Positions 61,701 to 64,000 of a DNA stretch of 64,000 nt are shown in pieces. Numbering within the stretch: position 1 is the first letter of the stretch; every line of letters begins with the position of its first letter. The stretch spans positions 15,810,565-15,874,564 of the forward strand of contig NC_036446.1 of assembly GCF_002775205.1 (NCBI RefSeq), read 5' to 3'. A program made the translations under genes and the position numbers. Below the pieces are notes generated by a model that saw only the letters and a list, made by a program, of their open reading frames with translations, was not told the origin of the DNA and did not search any database. Source of the stretch: Xiphophorus maculatus (taxonomy: Eukaryota; Chordata; Actinopteri; Cyprinodontiformes; Poeciliidae).

Positions 61701-62988
61701 TTTGTATGAGGAAGCTGCAGTGCTACGACAGCGGCTGCACCGGTAATCTGCATCGGCATCTGTCAAAAAGACACCCGAAGGTGTTTTCTGAGCTGGGATC
61801 CAACTCACTCAAACAGTTGTCACCCGACTCAAATGGCCATTGTGGAGCAACCGAAAGTCCGTTAATAAAACATGAACTGTCAGGTAAATCTCTATTGCTG
61901 CTTTTTAAAGTGTTTATGGTTTTTAATAAAACCAGGTTCATTTATTCAAAATTAATATTTTGCACGTTTTACACTTGCATTTGGCTCGCAACTGCTTCCA
62001 GACATTCCAAGCACTTAATTATTTTTGGCAATTTTTTTTTCTGGTGTCTGGATAATGAGCCATTTCATAAAGCTCTCAAATGTTAAGTCACAATCACAGG
62101 GCATCCCACTGTTACCTAGCAACCCCAGCAGAGTTCCAGCACGTTGGGTTAGCTGGCTTTATACCACTCTATGCTCTGTACAATGGCTTCTTGAATGGAC
62201 AGTTGTTTTGTTGTGGACTTAACATCCAGAAACCACTTGCTGCTTTGTTGTTGGTTGTGTACCAAGTTCCACTTCTGCTTTTCAAAGATGTATGGTTGTA
62301 TAACTGTGCATCTGTTTTACAGTCTTTTTGACTAGCAACTGTAAACATTGAGTTGTGGGCGTGGCCAGCAGCAGCTTATTTGGATTTACAGTGACAAGAT
62401 GCCCTAAAACAGCTCAAAATAGACAGAACTGACCTGACTAAAATCTCATCATTTAAGAAAGATTTTGTGTAAAAAAACACCATGAACATGTTTAGCATAG
62501 CTTATAGATATATTTAAGCTCTTAAAGGAAGCATAGTAGGTCACCTTTAAAGCTTTTGGTTTTATATTCCTTCACTATCGAGCCTAAATATTTGTTTACA
62601 TCTGCTTAAACCGTCTGATACAGTGAGACCGTCTTTCCCTTCAGCTGGACTGAAGATCTCCAGGCACCCAGAGGTGGAGGTCAGGGTTTTTGAACGGGAG
62701 CTGGAGCTGATTGAAGCTCTGAGAAGAACGCAGAGGGAGGAGGCTCAGGCTCTGCAGCAGCAGCGGGAGCTGCTGGAAAGGCTGCAGACAGTCGGCGCCA
62801 GAGAAGCCGCTGCAGAGAGGGAGACAATCGAGTCGCTGAGGAAAGCCCAGCAGGAGGAAGCCGACGAGTTGATCCGACAGAGAGAGGAGATGGAGAAGGA
62901 AAAGGCAGAGCTGCGGAAGAAGTGGGAAGAGCTCTACCAGGAAAAGAAAGAATTCTCTTTTCTCTCCAAAAGCAAAGTGACCCACTGA
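58769..62988 (+). CDS. triple BED-type zinc finger protein with C-terminal coiled coil
   Basis: Six coding exons join in frame to 543 aa: 58769-59036, 59711-60121, 60241-60368, 60881-60941, 61464-61883 and 62645-62988. All introns are GT-AG. BED fingers are DNA-binding folds of DNA-transposase origin. Finger 1 (about 13-59) has C31, C34, H52, H57; finger 2 (about 144-190) C164, C167, H183, H188; finger 3 (about 349-396) C367, C370, H388, H393. Each follows R(K/R)RS(V/L)(V/I)W..F, carries CxxC then LRHLRLKHP-like H-x4-H. The last exon (430-543) is a long Glu/Arg/Gln-rich coiled coil (RELLERLQTVGAREAAAERE) ending KVTH. No transposase catalytic domain or hATC dimerisation block follows the fingers, so it is a host-type regulator, probably nuclear and oligomeric. 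Exon 3 begins VKLVLDDGES like the other modules but has no finger. The start ATG has G at -3. I recognise no named orthologue; ZBED family membership is likely but not a specific gene. Confidence 0.85.
61960..62550 (+). repeat. dispersed repeat family R, copy C (BED gene last intron)
   Basis: Contains, in the family order, CATTTGGCTCGCAACTGCTT, GATAATGAGCCATTTCATAA, GTTACCTAGCAACCCCAGCA, CCACTCTATGCTCTGTACAA, AGAAACCACTTGCTGCTTTG, CTTTTCAAAGATGTATGGTT, GGGCGTGGCCAGCAGCAGCT and AAAATCTCATCATTTAAGAA, ending GCATAGTAGGTCACCTTTAA. The end lies about 95 bp before the last exon of the BED gene. Short frames at 62025-62331 are within the repeat. Confidence 0.9.
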
Positions 62989-63597
62989 TTCTTAGCCTTT
63001 CTGAAAGAGTTAGACTAATTCTAACACAGGGTGATGTAGTAAATATATAGTTAACTCCCCTTCCAAGTAAAACATGTTTTTTCTAGAAAATTGAAGCACG
63101 GTGGCTCAGTTCCTGTTCCAGCTGATGTTTTCTTTAAATATGGAGGAATCTGACCCGGGGCAATGTTTCTGCCTTCAAACTACTCTGTATTCAGATACAC
63201 TCACAAGTGGCTTTGTAATGTGTAGCATGTGGATTATATAAGCTTTTTTTAAAATAGAGTTTGAAAAATGAACTTCTGTACTGTAAGATGTAAAACTGTC
63301 TATAGAGCATTTTAAACTTGTAAACATTTAAACTCATGGTTCAGACTGTTTTAAATGGAAAAAAGCGTTGGAGAAATGATTTCTGTTGGCTTAAGTTCTC
63401 ATATAAATATGTTTCATTGACCTTGTTTGCTTTGTCTTTATTAATGTTTACCTTTTCTTTAAAGGTAAATTTGACTAGGTGTTAAACAAGTTTTGCACCA
63501 AACATTTTTATATTTTAAGGTTATGTTTACAGTAGGCTTGTGTTGGTAATTCTGGTGCTATGAATATTTAAACTCAGGTAAATGTACATGCAGGATA

Positions 63598-63603
63598 AAT
63601 AAA
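63598..63603 (+). terminator. candidate BED gene polyadenylation signal
   Basis: AATAAA about 610 bp after the stop codon, in AT-rich DNA. Position only; other A-rich signals lie nearby. Confidence 0.3.
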
Positions 63604-64000
63604 ATGTGGAGAAAAGATGTTTATACCAATTTTTAAAATTGAAATTGACCATATTTCAAATTTTTTTTATTACCGTATATGGACCATATAATTGGAATTG
63701 AAGTTTATAATTAAAATTTTGACCATATAATTTTTTTACATTTCTGTATAATCACAGAAACAGTTTTGTTTTTTGTTTTTTTTATCTTGAATCCTGTTTA
63801 TACAGGTAACTATATTAGTGACATCCTTTCAAAGTGATTACAAATTGTATGGAGGACTTAATCTGCTTTTAGACGAGAGTAAAAACAGCCTAAGATTTCT
63901 AGTCAGATTGAAATAAACAGTTGACGTTTAAGTCAAATACCTTCAGATATAGGAGAAATTGTTTCTAAAGCTAAAATTATTGTAAAATTTTTTAATTACT

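Noticed and set aside
1-64000. CRISPR arrays, operons, phage or plasmid functions, tRNA and rRNA genes
   Set aside because: Nothing of this kind was seen; the window is spliced vertebrate DNA.

Overview
This is a vertebrate nuclear genome window, almost certainly from a teleost fish. It has spliced genes with GT-AG introns, AT-rich non-coding DNA (very little coding), many short hairpin-type DNA-transposon remnants of kinds common in fish, a Tc1 relic, and gene products that read as fish orthologues of human chromosome 16q22-q24 genes. The species cannot be fixed from the sequence; a percomorph is a guess.

Seven protein-coding genes can be supported. Left to right they are: (1) the first coding exon of calretinin (calb2, minus strand, 2.8 kb), whose remaining exons lie off the left edge; (2) cmtr2, the cap-2 mRNA 2'-O-methyltransferase (plus, 14.1-17.2 kb, two coding exons, 766 aa); (3) slc38a8, a neutral amino acid transporter (minus, 24.9-31.9 kb, ten coding exons that I could join into one open frame of 443 aa); (4) nrn1l, a GPI-anchored neuritin-like protein (minus, 37.9-42.7 kb, three coding exons, 169 aa); (5) thap11/Ronin, a THAP zinc-finger transcription factor (minus, 48.8-49.7 kb, single coding exon, 270 aa); (6) gfod2, an oxidoreductase-fold protein (plus, 52.8-55.5 kb, two coding exons, 382 aa); (7) an unnamed three-BED-finger protein with a C-terminal coiled coil (plus, 58.8-63.0 kb, six coding exons, 543 aa).

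The genes are not an operon and share no single pathway. Their grouping mirrors human 16q22-q24, where CALB2 and CMTR2 are near neighbours, NRN1L, THAP11 and GFOD2 lie close together, and SLC38A8 lies further out. The thap11 upstream region carries two motifs like those bound by THAP11/ZNF143/HCF-1 complexes, which suggests self-regulation.

The rest is intergenic and intronic DNA: an ATCC microsatellite field (0.34-1.02 kb), a GT microsatellite (43.0 kb), a TIR element with a roughly 90-bp internal tandem repeat (3.3-4.0 kb), foldback elements (5.0 and 43.8 kb), a 350-bp hairpin in the probable 3' UTR of cmtr2, several other MITE-like hairpins, LINE-like tails and a dead Tc1 transposase piece. 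The most unusual pattern is a 600-700 bp dispersed repeat present three times. Every copy is inside an intron, in the sense orientation of its host gene, and ends roughly 40-95 bp upstream of the host 3' splice site (cmtr2, slc38a8, BED gene). The BED gene is the best candidate for an undescribed protein: it is built from duplicated phase-1 exon modules, one of which appears to have lost its zinc finger.
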